Below are positions 8,828 through 17,837 of a stretch of 64,000 bases of DNA, piece by piece; position 1 is the first letter of the stretch, and each line of letters starts with the position of its first letter. Position numbers and translations under genes: made by a program. Origin of the DNA: JAXGMV01 sp040768445 (GTDB lineage: Bacteria > Chloroflexota > Anaerolineae > Anaerolineales > Anaerolineaceae); NCBI GenBank assembly GCA_040768445.1, contig JAXGMV010000001.1, forward strand, positions 1,178,001 through 1,242,000, written 5' to 3'. The notes beneath the pieces were generated by a model. That model was not told the origin of the DNA and made no database searches. It saw only the letters and a program-made list of their open reading frames with translations.

Positions 8828-8847
8828 GCCGGGTTTAATAACCATCG

Positions 8848-8883
8848 AACAGGGCTGCGCAATCCGGCAGTCCTGTTTTCTTT
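8848..8883 (+). terminator. Rho-independent terminator of hpt
   Basis: AACAGG-GCTGC pairs with GGCAG-T-CCTGTT, followed by TTTTCTTT. Confidence 0.75.
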
Positions 8884-8903
8884 ACATGATCTTTACCAAC
8901 AAT

Positions 8904-8934
8904 TTGCAGGTAGTTTACTTGCGCCTGATATGAT
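8904..8934 (+). promoter_or_regulatory. Extended -10 promoter upstream of the DUF2202 gene
   Basis: TTGCAG (8904-8909), a 19-nt spacer and TATGAT (8929-8934) with a TGA extension directly before it (TGATATGAT). The long spacer is compensated by the extended -10. Confidence 0.5.
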
Positions 8935-8988
8935 GGTGCTAATTCCAATACTGGAAGAAAAACAACAAAAAAATAAGGAGTTTGTACC

Positions 8989-9630
8989 ATGTCTAAACTA
9001 ATGAAAATTTTCTTTGCCGTTCTGGCAGTTACCGTATTAACCGGCGCAAGCCTTTTCGTCTTTGATCAGCCTGACAGTGTTTATGCTGCCAGCGAGTTCG
9101 GCCGCGGCGGTCCTGGCGGCTTTGGTCAGCCTGTAGTTGGAGATCCAACAAATACCAATCAACAGCCTGCTCCCATGGGCGGTTATGGTCGTGGCAACAT
9201 TGCCGGCGGTGCCATGATGAACACTGCGCCTGTGACGCCCTTGAGCGAGGCAGAAGCTAAGGGCTTACAGGAAGCCATTCTGGAAGAGTACGGTGCGATG
9301 AACCTCTACAATGCTGTTGCAGAACAGCTCGGTGTACAGGCGCCATTCAGCCAGATTGCCCGATCGGAATCACAGCATGCAAATGCGCTGATCCGCCTGG
9401 CTGAACGCTATGGTGTGGAAGCGCCTGAGAACCCCGGCCTGGCAAGTGCCCCGCAGTTTGCCACCACTGCTGATGCCTGTGCAGCCGGTGTGGCCGCTGA
9501 AATCGCCGATGCCGACCTGTACGACCAGCTGCTGCCCGATGTCACGCATCCTGACCTGCAGCGGGTTTATACCAACCTGAAGAACGCCTCTCTGCAGAGC
9601 CACCTGCCGGCATTTGAAGCCTGCAAATAA
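8989..9630 (+). CDS. Secreted DUF2202 ferritin-like domain protein
   Basis: 213 aa. It has a classical signal peptide (MSKLMKIFFAVLAVTVLTGA, cleavage probably near VYAAS), then a Gly/Pro/Asn-rich linker (about 35-75), then a helical domain (about 80-213). Helices such as LQEAILEEYGAMNLYNAVAEQ and SESQHANALIRLAERYGV carry Glu/His spaced as in ferritin-like four-helix bundles of the DUF2202 family; function is unknown. RBS AAGGAG at a normal distance. The protein would lie outside the membrane. Metal binding is likely but not shown. Confidence 0.85.
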   Translation: MSKLMKIFFAVLAVTVLTGASLFVFDQPDSVYAASEFGRGGPGGFGQPVVGDPTNTNQQPAPMGGYGRGNIAGGAMMNTAPVTPLSEAEAKGLQEAILEEYGAMNLYNAVAEQLGVQAPFSQIARSESQHANALIRLAERYGVEAPENPGLASAPQFATTADACAAGVAAEIADADLYDQLLPDVTHPDLQRVYTNLKNASLQSHLPAFEACK

Positions 9631-9653
9631 TCGCTTCTGTAACCTAAAAATAC

Positions 9654-9685
9654 CCGGAGACGTAAAGTGTCTCCGGCTTTTATTT
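9654..9685. terminator. Bidirectional terminator
   Basis: CCGGAGAC/GTCTCCGG, an 8-bp stem with loop GTAAAGT and then CTTTTATTT, between two convergent genes. Confidence 0.85.
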
Positions 9686-9700
9686 GTGAACTGCCTGTAC

Positions 9701-10378
9701 TTATCCAAGTGTCAGGAGAGCACCATACTGCTTCAGCCAACGCCGGTATACCTGGTAGGTAGGCAGCATCGCTTCAACCAGCTTCCAAAAATTGTATGAG
9801 TGGTTGTGATGGCGCAAGTGGGCAAGCTCGTGCAGCACCACATAGTCAATTACGTCCAGCGGAGCCATCACCAGGCGCCAGGTGAAGCTGAGTGTACGTT
9901 TACTGCTGCAAGATCCCCAGCGCGTTTTAGCGCCGCTGATCCGGACAGAACGATATTTGAAGCCGTGTAGTTTTGCAAAATGAGCAACCCGTTCAGTGAT
10001 AACCTTGCGCCCCGCCGCCCGGTACCAGGCTTCAAAGACAGCTTCAGCCTGCGGCAGGGCTTTTTCAGCCAGGTAGAAACCGTGGTCGAAGCGCAGTGCA
10101 GCGGCCTGTTTCTCAACGATGTGAAGCGGATATTCTGCCCCAAGGTATAAAAAGGTCTCGCCGGCACGGTAGCTGTGATGGGGAATTTGCCGGTGGTTTT
10201 TCAGAGCCTGTGCCTGCTTTTTCTCAATCCAATCCCTCTTTGAAGCTACCAGCTCGTGGATTTTGGCATCAGAGTAGTCCAGCGGGGCGCGCACCTCTAA
10301 CTGGCCGTCAGGCTGGACAATCAGCGATACGGTTCTGCGGGCTGTTCGGGTGATACGGTCAATGGTGATGGGTGTCAT
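9701..10378 (-). CDS. YgjP-like zinc metallopeptidase (DUF45/M48-type)
   Basis: 225 aa. It contains the gluzincin motif HELAHLRHHNHS, where two His and the Glu form the HExxH catalytic site with a downstream His as third ligand, preceded by TRWGSCSSKRTLSFTWRL, the conserved core of the YgjP/UTP-pyrophosphatase-labelled DUF45 family. The N-terminal region is a beta-rich domain (TARRTVSLIVQPDGQLEVRAP). The physiological substrate is unknown. Its start overlaps the stop of the upstream serine hydrolase by 4 nt, indicating translational coupling. Confidence 0.88.
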   Translation of the reverse strand: MTPITIDRITRTARRTVSLIVQPDGQLEVRAPLDYSDAKIHELVASKRDWIEKKQAQALKNHRQIPHHSYRAGETFLYLGAEYPLHIVEKQAAALRFDHGFYLAEKALPQAEAVFEAWYRAAGRKVITERVAHFAKLHGFKYRSVRISGAKTRWGSCSSKRTLSFTWRLVMAPLDVIDYVVLHELAHLRHHNHSYNFWKLVEAMLPTYQVYRRWLKQYGALLTLG

Positions 10379-11511
10379 ACTGTATCCAGGGCACGTACGA
10401 TCCGTTTGTGGATATCCACACGAAAGGGCAGGACGATACGGTCTTTTCGACCGCGGTAGACTTCGTTGCTCAGCAGGGCAACAACCGTCTGCCTAGAGGG
10501 GTCAACCCACAGCGAGGTGCCGGTGAAACCGGTGTGACCGAAGGCAGAGTCACTGAAGACGTAGCCGCTGCTCTCGATATCGGGGCTGCGCAGTTGAAAG
10601 CCGAGCCCGCGACGCAGGTCGCCTTTTTCAAACTGCAGGGAGGTCATCTGCTGAACAAGGCTGGTATCCAGCAGGGGCACACCGCTGCCCAGGAACACCT
10701 GCCCAAACGCAGCCAGGTCAGCTGCGGTGGAGAAGATGCCGGTGTGTCCGGCAATGCCGTTCATGCGCCAGGCGTTCTCATCATGCACCTCACCGATCAC
10801 GCGCCGGCCGCGCCAATCACACCACTCGGTAGCCGCAAAACCATCTACGGTGTGCGGTTCATCCAGCGGGATGAAGCCAGTGTGCTCCAGCCCGAGCGGG
10901 TCGAGCACCAGCAGCTTCACAGCCTTGTCCAGGCGCATGCCGGTTAAAGCTTCGACAGCCATGCCGATCAAGATCAAGCCCAGGTCGCTGTAGACCGTGT
11001 CAGCGCTGGGCTGGTAGGAGAAGAAGGTCCTGAGCGCCATATCGCGCGCATGATCTGCATCAGCCTGCCTGAACAGTGGGCGCCAGGCTGGCAGCCCAGA
11101 GCTGTGGGAGAGCAGGTGTCTGAAGGTGACCATCGAAGCGTCCACCTCACCGCCGCGCTCGTCCACAGTGACCAATCCGCCCGGGCTGAGAGGATCTTCA
11201 TAGGCCTGCACCGGGCGAACGCCGCTGAAGGCTGGCAGTACTGTGCTGACCGGCTGGTCAAGTATAACTGCGCCGCGCCCAACCAGGCGCATGAAGGCAG
11301 TGGACGTGAACAGCTTGCTCACCGAAGCCATGTCGAAGCGGGAAGTCTCATCGGTTGTACTATCCGGCTGCTCGGGGTTAAGGGTGCCAAATGCGCCGTG
11401 ATAAACAGTCTCACCGCGCTGCCGTACCACCAACTGTACTGCTGGTATGCCGGCACCAATGTAGCGCTGGATCATCTCTTCAACGGGCTGAAAACGGTCT
11501 GAAGTGCTCAC
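10375..11511 (-). CDS. Serine hydrolase of the beta-lactamase/penicillin-binding fold (class C-like)
   Basis: 378 aa. Active-site motifs: SVSK (SxxK, near residue 65), YSDLG as the YxN-equivalent (Asn replaced by Asp), and HTGFTG as the KTG-equivalent. There is no signal peptide, so it is probably cytoplasmic. Relatives include esterases, D-amino-acid peptidases and antibiotic-unrelated beta-lactamase homologues; the substrate cannot be predicted. It forms a two-gene minus-strand unit with the zinc peptidase, possibly peptide or cell-wall turnover. Confidence 0.85.
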   Translation of the reverse strand: MSTSDRFQPVEEMIQRYIGAGIPAVQLVVRQRGETVYHGAFGTLNPEQPDSTTDETSRFDMASVSKLFTSTAFMRLVGRGAVILDQPVSTVLPAFSGVRPVQAYEDPLSPGGLVTVDERGGEVDASMVTFRHLLSHSSGLPAWRPLFRQADADHARDMALRTFFSYQPSADTVYSDLGLILIGMAVEALTGMRLDKAVKLLVLDPLGLEHTGFIPLDEPHTVDGFAATEWCDWRGRRVIGEVHDENAWRMNGIAGHTGIFSTAADLAAFGQVFLGSGVPLLDTSLVQQMTSLQFEKGDLRRGLGFQLRSPDIESSGYVFSDSAFGHTGFTGTSLWVDPSRQTVVALLSNEVYRGRKDRIVLPFRVDIHKRIVRALDTV

Positions 11512-11670
11512 GTAGTCCTCCTGGCAATTATTTTCTCAAGCAATTATGCCATACTTCCCGCCCACCAAGCAGGCTTTGACCAACTGCAAGGACGGCAGGA
11601 CACGGGCGAGTGCTTATTAGAGATGGCCAGTCATGATAAAATTTACCTATAACTTCGGAAAGGAACTGAT

Positions 11671-12864
11671 ATGCTGCCTGTAAAAATATCCCCTGCTATC
11701 CACTGGGTTGGACTCAATGACCGGATTACCCCTATTTTTGAAGGAACCTGGCCGATTCAACCAGCTGGCGTTTCTTATAACGCCTACCTGATCAAAGACG
11801 AAAAGAATGCCCTGATTGACCCGGGTCCAGCTTTTGCCGGTGGCGAGATCATCGCCCGCATCAATGCCATTTTGCCAGTAACAGAGCTGGATTACATCGT
11901 GGTCAACCATATCGAGCCGGACCATGCCGGCGCCATTAGTGCCATGCTGCAGGCTGCTCCAAAGGCGGTTCTGGTCGGCAATGCCAAGACTTTTGATATG
12001 CTCAAGAACTACCTGCCGCTGGATGGACGCACGCTGACGGTCAAGAACGACGAGACACTCAGCCTGGGTAAACACACCTTGCAGTTCATTGTCATCCCAT
12101 TCCTGCACTGGCCGGAGACGATGATGACCTACGAGACCAGCGAGCGCATCATCTTCTCATGCGATAACTACGGCGGCTACGGCGCTCTGAAAGGCACGTT
12201 GTTCGCCGATGAGACACCCGATCGCTGGTTGTACATCAGCGAAGCACTGCGCTATTTTGTGACGGTGATGGTGCCGTTCAGCAAGCCGCTGCTCAAGGCT
12301 GTGGACAAAATGAACGAGATCCGTCCTGCTATTGTGGCACCCTCGCATGGGTTGGTGTGGCGCGATGGTGTAGACAGCATCGTGGCACAGTACGGGCGTT
12401 GGGCGCAGTATGCCGCTGGCAAGGGCGAACCCGGGGTCACCATCCTGTACGCCTCAATGTACGGCAATACCACGCGCATGGTGGATGCCATGGCATCCGG
12501 TCTCCTGAAGACCGGCCTGCCGTTTGAAATTTTTGACTGCCAGCACACCGATGTCAGCTATATCCTGCCGGCACTGCTCAAGTACCAGGGCGTGCTGATC
12601 GGCTCTGCTACCTTCGAAGGTGCATTGATGCCGCAGGTCAGCGCCGTGCTGGATATGGCGGTGCGGAAAAAGATTCTGCAGCGCCAGGCGGCGGTGTTCG
12701 GCGGCTACAGCTGGGGCGGTCTCAACCGCGACCGGCTCGACAAGGTCAAGGAAAGCCTGGGTTGGGAGTTCAGCGAACCGTTTGGCTGGCTGGGCGCCTG
12801 CACGCTTGATCACCAGGCGCGTGCAGACCAGTTTGCACAGGACTTTGCTAAAAACCTGGTTTAG
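11671..12864 (+). CDS. fprA: A-type flavoprotein (flavodiiron protein)
   Basis: 397 aa. The N-terminal metallo-beta-lactamase-like domain keeps the diiron ligands: HIEPDHAG (H-x-E-x-D-H), the His of FLHWPE, the Asp of FSCDNYG and the His of APSHGLVWR. The C-terminal flavodoxin domain begins with the FMN phosphate loop YASMYGNTTRM. Flavodiiron proteins reduce O2 to water or NO to N2O, protecting anaerobes; which substrate dominates is unknown. The length is the basic two-domain form without a rubredoxin or reductase extension, so a separate electron donor is needed. RBS AAAGGAA; a perfect terminator follows. Confidence 0.93.
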   Translation: MLPVKISPAIHWVGLNDRITPIFEGTWPIQPAGVSYNAYLIKDEKNALIDPGPAFAGGEIIARINAILPVTELDYIVVNHIEPDHAGAISAMLQAAPKAVLVGNAKTFDMLKNYLPLDGRTLTVKNDETLSLGKHTLQFIVIPFLHWPETMMTYETSERIIFSCDNYGGYGALKGTLFADETPDRWLYISEALRYFVTVMVPFSKPLLKAVDKMNEIRPAIVAPSHGLVWRDGVDSIVAQYGRWAQYAAGKGEPGVTILYASMYGNTTRMVDAMASGLLKTGLPFEIFDCQHTDVSYILPALLKYQGVLIGSATFEGALMPQVSAVLDMAVRKKILQRQAAVFGGYSWGGLNRDRLDKVKESLGWEFSEPFGWLGACTLDHQARADQFAQDFAKNLV

Positions 12865-12895
12865 CCATTACCGCAGCCTGATTTATCAACAATGA

Positions 12896-12928
12896 AAAAG
12901 AGACACGGGACTGTCCCGTGTCTCTTTT
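12896..12928. terminator. Perfect 16-bp bidirectional terminator
   Basis: AAAAGAGACACGGGAC and its exact complement flank a single T, giving poly-U tails in both directions between convergent genes. Confidence 0.93.
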
Positions 12929-12950
12929 ATGTTTTCAGAGTACGACTGGC

Positions 12951-14114
12951 TTAATCCAGCCGGCGGGCAAAACGTTCGATACGTACCAGGGCTTCTTCGA
13001 TTTTTTCGTAAGCTGTGGCATAGGAGCAGCGCACGAAACCTTCTCCACCGGCGCCAAAGGCGGAACCGGGAACAAGGGCGACATTCTCTTCTTTCAACAG
13101 GCGGTTGGCGAAGGTGTCGTCATCCAACCCGGTGACGCTGACCTTGGGGAAGGCATAGAAAGCGCCTTTAGGCTCAAAGGTGGGCAGACCGATGCGGTTC
13201 AAACCATCTACGATCAGCCGGCGGCGGCGGTCATATTCGTTGACCATCATCTGAACCTGTTCCTCGCCATTCTGCAGGGCTTCAAGTGCGCCGATCTGTG
13301 CCATGGTGGGTGCAGACATGATGGTGAACTGGTGGATGCGTACCATGCCGCCAATCAGAGCTGCCGGGCCGCAGGCGTAACCGATACGCCAGCCGGTCAT
13401 GGCATAGGCTTTTGAGAAACCACCGAGCGTGATGGTGCGGTCTTTCATGCCGGGCAGGGTGGCAAAGCAGACATGCTTGACGCCGTAGACCAGGCGGTCG
13501 TAAATCTCGTCTGAGATGACGATCAGGTCGTGTTTTTCAGCAATCTTAGCGATCTCGAGCAGGGTTTCGCGGCTGGCAACTGCGCCGGTGGGGTTGTTGG
13601 GGTAGCCGATCAGGATGAACTTGGTTTTGGGTGTAATCGCAGCTTCGATCGCCTTGGGATCGAGGTCGAAGTTGTTCTCAAAGGAACTGGCCACTTCAAC
13701 TACCTTGCCGCCGGCAAGCTCCACCTCTGCCTGGTAGGAAACAAAGCAGGGCGTGGGGATGATGACTTCATCACCCTGGTTGAGCAGGGCGGTGGCAGCT
13801 AGGTACAGGGCTTCAGAGACACCAACAGTCAGTACGATTTCACTGGCGGGGTCGTAGCTGACGCCGTACAGTTTTTCCATTTGTTCGGCAACGGCTTTGC
13901 GGGTCTGCAGGATGCCGGCATTTGAGGTGTAATGGGTCTCACCCTGTTTGAGTGAATTGATGCCCGCCTGCAGGATGTGATCCGGCGTGGTGAAATCTGG
14001 CTCACCAATACCGAGTGAGATGACATCCTTCATGGTGGCAACAATATCAAAGAACTTTCGAATTCCCGATGGTTTGAGGTTGCGTACTCGGGTAGAGAGA
14101 TAATTGTCTTGCAT
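12951..14114 (-). CDS. PLP-dependent class I/II aminotransferase
   Basis: 387 aa, fold type I. The PLP lysine lies in GGFSKAYAMTGWRIGY; other conserved parts are YPNNPTGA and VISDEIYDRLVYG. It closely follows the AspC/PatA-like pattern (aspartate, N-acetyl-diaminopimelate or aromatic/branched-chain transaminases). The exact amino acid is not determinable. Monocistronic with an ENCODED AAGGAG-type RBS (AAGGAGAAAAC) before the ATG at 14114. Confidence 0.9.
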   Translation of the reverse strand: MQDNYLSTRVRNLKPSGIRKFFDIVATMKDVISLGIGEPDFTTPDHILQAGINSLKQGETHYTSNAGILQTRKAVAEQMEKLYGVSYDPASEIVLTVGVSEALYLAATALLNQGDEVIIPTPCFVSYQAEVELAGGKVVEVASSFENNFDLDPKAIEAAITPKTKFILIGYPNNPTGAVASRETLLEIAKIAEKHDLIVISDEIYDRLVYGVKHVCFATLPGMKDRTITLGGFSKAYAMTGWRIGYACGPAALIGGMVRIHQFTIMSAPTMAQIGALEALQNGEEQVQMMVNEYDRRRRLIVDGLNRIGLPTFEPKGAFYAFPKVSVTGLDDDTFANRLLKEENVALVPGSAFGAGGEGFVRCSYATAYEKIEEALVRIERFARRLD

Positions 14115-14177
14115 GTTTTCTCCTTATTATTTACTCGTTATTTTTAATGTTATACGATACTGCGAGCACTTCCATGC

Positions 14178-14405
14178 TTAGACAGGGTTGAGGCTCCATG
14201 TATCGCTAAGTTCCATGTAGGACAGGTTAAAGGTCAGGTCGTCCTCGGTTATGATGCGAAAACAGCGGCTGCCGGGCTGGCGCGCCTGTGCTGTGATGGT
14301 TTTTACCACCCTTCGTGCATTGTCCCAGCGCAGGGCGCGCGGCGATTCTGCATAGGTGAAGCCGGAATGACACTCAACCAGCGGTTCAGCGAACACTGCT
14401 GTCAT
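14178..14405 (-). CDS. Small conserved-looking hypothetical protein
   Basis: About 75 aa from the ATG at 14405 (a TTG at 14411 is also possible). It overlaps the 3' end of the upstream nucleotidyltransferase gene, so it is probably translationally coupled. The product is beta-rich with Trp and Arg residues and ends in DDLTFNLSYMELSDTWSL; no motif identifies a function. It resembles the short proteins with a Pxx[LF]RWxxRxY-type core common in actinobacteria and Chloroflexota, but I cannot assign the family. Confidence 0.6.
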   Translation of the reverse strand: MTAVFAEPLVECHSGFTYAESPRALRWDNARRVVKTITAQARQPGSRCFRIITEDDLTFNLSYMELSDTWSLNPV

Positions 14406-15390
14406 CTCCAATCACCAGTGAGCTGCAGCTTCCGGCAAGGGTGGTACGGCGCCCGATGAGTGAGTCGGTCAGGAGCATGCGGCTGAGATGGCTGTACTCC
14501 TCAATGATGGCATTGCGCACAATCACATCCTCCAACTGGCAGTGGGCATCCACGACCACGTTGGGGCCGATGACGGATGATTTTATACTGGCTGTGGGGT
14601 GAATGTACACCGGTGGGATAATCTGTACACCGTCGAGGGACGCGCCTTTGCCGTCGTTGCCGTTTTTCTGCAGCAGGAAAGCATTGGTCTCTAACACTGC
14701 CTGAATGGTGCCGGCGTCCAGCCAGGTGCTGACCTGTTCGACGCGCATAACAGCACCCCATTCCAGCATGATGTTGAGGGCATCGGTCAGGTAGTATTCA
14801 CCTTTCAGGGCAGTATCGCGGCGCACCTGCTCTTCTATGGCGCGCATCAACTCTTCCGCCTTGCGGAAGTAGTAAAAACCAACCACAGCCAGGTTGTTAC
14901 TGGTATCAGATGGTTTTTCCACGTAGCGGGTCACCCTGCCAGAAGCATCCAGGCTGGCAACACCAAAGCGTCGGGGATCCGGCACGGGCTGCACCAGCGC
15001 CACGCCGTCAGAGGGGTCGTCTCGCAGGAAGGACAGATCAGTTTCAAGCAGCGTGTCAGAAAAAGCCATCAGCATCTTGCCGTGCAGGTGCTCACGCGCC
15101 AGGTACAGCGCATCAGATTGGCCTCGCATCACTTGCTGGACGACATAGTGCACCTTCTTATCGGGGTGCTTCTCTGTCATGTAAGCTTTGATCTGCTCGC
15201 CCATGCCGCCAAGGATGAAGACATATTCAACATTGAACTCTGCCGGCACTGACTTGAACTGGTCAAGCACAAAGTCCAGCGTGGTTTTACCCGCCAGGCT
15301 GAGTAATGGTTTTGGTTTGCTCCAGGTATGGGGACGCAAACGGGTACCATGACCTGCCATGGGTATGGCTATTTTGAGTGTTTCAGCCAA
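14386..15390 (-). CDS. Sugar-phosphate nucleotidyltransferase with left-handed beta-helix
   Basis: 334 aa from a TTG start (15390) that has AGGAGG 8 nt upstream. N-terminal NTP-transferase domain: AGHGTRLRPHTWSKPKP (nucleotide-binding GxGxRxxPxTxxxPK), and the Asp of MAFSDTLLET. After about residue 240 hexapeptide-like turns (IHPTASIKSSVIGPNVVVDAHC) form a short beta-helix. The enzyme couples a sugar 1-phosphate with NTP for polysaccharide or cell-envelope synthesis. It looks closest to glucose-1-phosphate thymidylyl/UTP-type transferases, but the sugar is not resolved. Confidence 0.9.
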   Translation of the reverse strand: MAETLKIAIPMAGHGTRLRPHTWSKPKPLLSLAGKTTLDFVLDQFKSVPAEFNVEYVFILGGMGEQIKAYMTEKHPDKKVHYVVQQVMRGQSDALYLAREHLHGKMLMAFSDTLLETDLSFLRDDPSDGVALVQPVPDPRRFGVASLDASGRVTRYVEKPSDTSNNLAVVGFYYFRKAEELMRAIEEQVRRDTALKGEYYLTDALNIMLEWGAVMRVEQVSTWLDAGTIQAVLETNAFLLQKNGNDGKGASLDGVQIIPPVYIHPTASIKSSVIGPNVVVDAHCQLEDVIVRNAIIEEYSHLSRMLLTDSLIGRRTTLAGSCSSLVIGDDSSVR

Positions 15391-15708
15391 AAGATTCCCT
15401 CCTGAAGGTTTTGAGACCCTTTTGCATTTCTTAATTGAATTTTATCACTTTCCACCCCATCTGATGACTGTCAAGCGTTACTCTTTTTGTATGAGGATTT
15501 ACCAATTATTTGTGACAAGCTTCTAATAGAAGAAAGGAAGCTCTATGGCCAGATCGGTAGGATACACTTACGCAGGCGCGCCTGGTCAAGGCTTTATCCA
15601 GGACGCGACATACACCATCTGCTCCTGACCGGTGAGCATTTTCCAATAATAAATATGCAGTTTACCAATTACAGTTAATATGAATAAGTTTTTTGGTTGA
15701 TTAAATTA
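15391..15708. other. Intergenic region, no gene supported
   Basis: 318 nt, A+T rich, between two minus-strand genes. It must contain the promoter of the nucleotidyltransferase; a TTGACA on the minus strand (about 15468-15473) is present but no well-spaced -10 box is convincing. A 63-codon plus-strand frame (15487-15678) has no credible composition or homology. Confidence 0.6.
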
Positions 15709-17757
15709 TTATTGACCAACTTCCTGAGATGTAACAGTTTGATCGGTTTCAGCAGCAACTTTACCGTCACGAATGACGACAATCCGATCAGCCTGGGCAG
15801 CGATATTTTGATCATGAGTCACTACCACCACAGCTTTACCTTGCCGACGAAGCTCGTCGATCAAGCCATACACCTTGGCGATTCCCTTCGCATCCAAACC
15901 AACTGTTGGTTCATCCAATACATAAGTGCACAGCTCAGTGTTGCATGCAGCGATTTCCAACATCCGAATATCAGCCTGATGCAGGTCAAGCGGGCAATCA
16001 TCTTTCGAAAGACCGGTAAACTCAAGCCCGGTGTTAACGAAAGTTTCAATTTCTTCCGATGGCCAATTGAGAAGTTTTGGTCCAAAGGAAAGTTCATCAG
16101 AAACCGTCATCGCTACGGTTTGTAATGCAGCATGTTGGAATACGTATCCCACCCTACCCTGTGTGACGACCTTGCCGCTCTTTGGAGCTATCGCACCTGC
16201 CATAGTAAGCATTGCAGTTGTTTTGCCTGAGCCGTTGGGGCCCATTATCGCCACAACTTCACCAGCATGAAAACTGAGGTTAACCCCATTTAAAATAGGA
16301 TTATCTTCAATCGTCACATGGACGTCTTGTAATTCAGCCACGACTTCACCAATTGGTAACGAGTTAAGGGGTTGAAATTCCCCAAGCAGGTTGGTTTTTT
16401 CCAACCAATCTTGACTGCTGAAAAACTCCTGCGGTTTGACCTCAGCAGTGATCTGTCCTTCATCCATAACCAGTACCCGATCAACATACTGCTGCAGTTC
16501 AGACCAAAAATAATCGGTGACCACAATGGTAGCCTTGCGTTCCGAACACAAAATCTTCAAAGCATCAAGGAATGCTGATCGACCTTCTGGATCCAACTCT
16601 TGCATGGGTGAATCCAGCAGCATAATTTTTGCATTGGAAACCAACGCACCCGCCAACACCAGCCGTACCTGCTGCCCACCAGAAAGTTTTGTGGTCTCAC
16701 GCGTCCATAAATTGGTGTCCAGACCCATTGTGATAAGTGCTTTTTTAGCCGCCACTTCATCAGGGATCATAAAGGTAATCTCCTGACCAACAGTCAAACC
16801 ATGGATCGAGGCAAATGGGTCAGGAGCAATGTATAACGCCGATCCACAAATTTCTGTTAAAGGCGTATCGTAAGTAACCAACCCTGAGGTTTTTACCTGC
16901 CCAAGAGATTCCCCCATAATCCAGGGGATTACCCCACCCATCAATCTCAGTAACGAGGTTTTTCCAGCTCGATTTTTACCTGCAAGATAAACAAATTCAC
17001 CCGGGCAGACATCAAGCGACACACCATTAACGACATCGGGTAATGTCGCCCCGTAGCGAACATGAGCATCCTCGATGGTCACACTTCCATCACCTTGTGC
17101 CTTTGTACGGTGATATGATTGGCTGGTAAATGCGGCTTTCTGAGAGTTATCCACAATGCGGGGAATGATTGAGGAAGCCAGAGGTACAAGGTTGCGAAGA
17201 TTGTTGCCAAGCGAATTCCATTTCAAGCCACGAATCAGCAAAGACTGGGTCAGCGCGACAAATTCTCGCTTAAGAATCTGTATACCCCGAAGTACCCCTA
17301 AAACCCAGGGCCGAGCCCAGGGGATCCATTCCAACGCGGCATAAATTTCTGGCAGCGGTGTGACAAACAGCCATGCAAACGAAATCAACATCACGCCGCA
17401 CAGCCGCATGCCGGTTACCAAACCACGTTCAAAGCCAACCGCATTGATAGTAAATATCCACCAGCTCAAACCACCGGCGTTTTGGGGCGATAAAATCGTA
17501 TTATATAAAAGCAGCATGCCACCGGAAATGGGAGCGGTTAACGCCAGTTTCCAGGGTTTACTCGGATTTGCAATAAAGAGGATAAAACCAACTAATAACA
17601 ACAGTGCCGCACCAATAACGTCATTAACAAAAATGAACAGCATGCCAACCAAAAATACGACACCCAGGCGAGGTGTTGGCGAGAGCTTGCCCAATCCCCA
17701 TCCAGTATTTGAGCCATTCGGAGTAAAGAAACGATTTCTTTTAACCTTGCTTTGCAT
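15709..17757 (-). CDS. ECF transporter fusion: EcfT membrane domain plus two ABC ATPases
   Basis: 682 aa from the ATG at 17757 (an ORF extension to 17874 lacks support). Residues 1-220 are the EcfT scaffold with five or so helices and a coupling motif IRG (175-177). NBD1 (about 225-440): Walker A GKNRAGKT (260-267) and intact LSGGQ (358-362), but the Q-loop Gln is Ala (A311), the catalytic Glu is Ser (LLDS, S383) and the switch His is Asp (VTD, D415). NBD2 (about 475-682): Walker A GPNGSGKT (506-513), Q541, D615-E616 and H648 are intact, but the signature is LHQAD. Thus one composite ATP site looks dead and the other consensus. It energises the S component encoded upstream. Confidence 0.92.
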   Translation of the reverse strand: MQSKVKRNRFFTPNGSNTGWGLGKLSPTPRLGVVFLVGMLFIFVNDVIGAALLLLVGFILFIANPSKPWKLALTAPISGGMLLLYNTILSPQNAGGLSWWIFTINAVGFERGLVTGMRLCGVMLISFAWLFVTPLPEIYAALEWIPWARPWVLGVLRGIQILKREFVALTQSLLIRGLKWNSLGNNLRNLVPLASSIIPRIVDNSQKAAFTSQSYHRTKAQGDGSVTIEDAHVRYGATLPDVVNGVSLDVCPGEFVYLAGKNRAGKTSLLRLMGGVIPWIMGESLGQVKTSGLVTYDTPLTEICGSALYIAPDPFASIHGLTVGQEITFMIPDEVAAKKALITMGLDTNLWTRETTKLSGGQQVRLVLAGALVSNAKIMLLDSPMQELDPEGRSAFLDALKILCSERKATIVVTDYFWSELQQYVDRVLVMDEGQITAEVKPQEFFSSQDWLEKTNLLGEFQPLNSLPIGEVVAELQDVHVTIEDNPILNGVNLSFHAGEVVAIMGPNGSGKTTAMLTMAGAIAPKSGKVVTQGRVGYVFQHAALQTVAMTVSDELSFGPKLLNWPSEEIETFVNTGLEFTGLSKDDCPLDLHQADIRMLEIAACNTELCTYVLDEPTVGLDAKGIAKVYGLIDELRRQGKAVVVVTHDQNIAAQADRIVVIRDGKVAAETDQTVTSQEVGQ

Positions 17758-17837
17758 ACCTAACCTTTTCTCCTGCCAGTAACACAAAAAGATCCTGATA
17801 ACTTGATGATGGTAATAGAGCTTTTCTCTTATTCGAG

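Noticed and set aside
15487..15678. 63-codon plus-strand frame in the gap before the ECF operon
   Set aside because: No RBS, A+T-rich biased composition, no recognisable motif, and in the middle of a probable promoter region.
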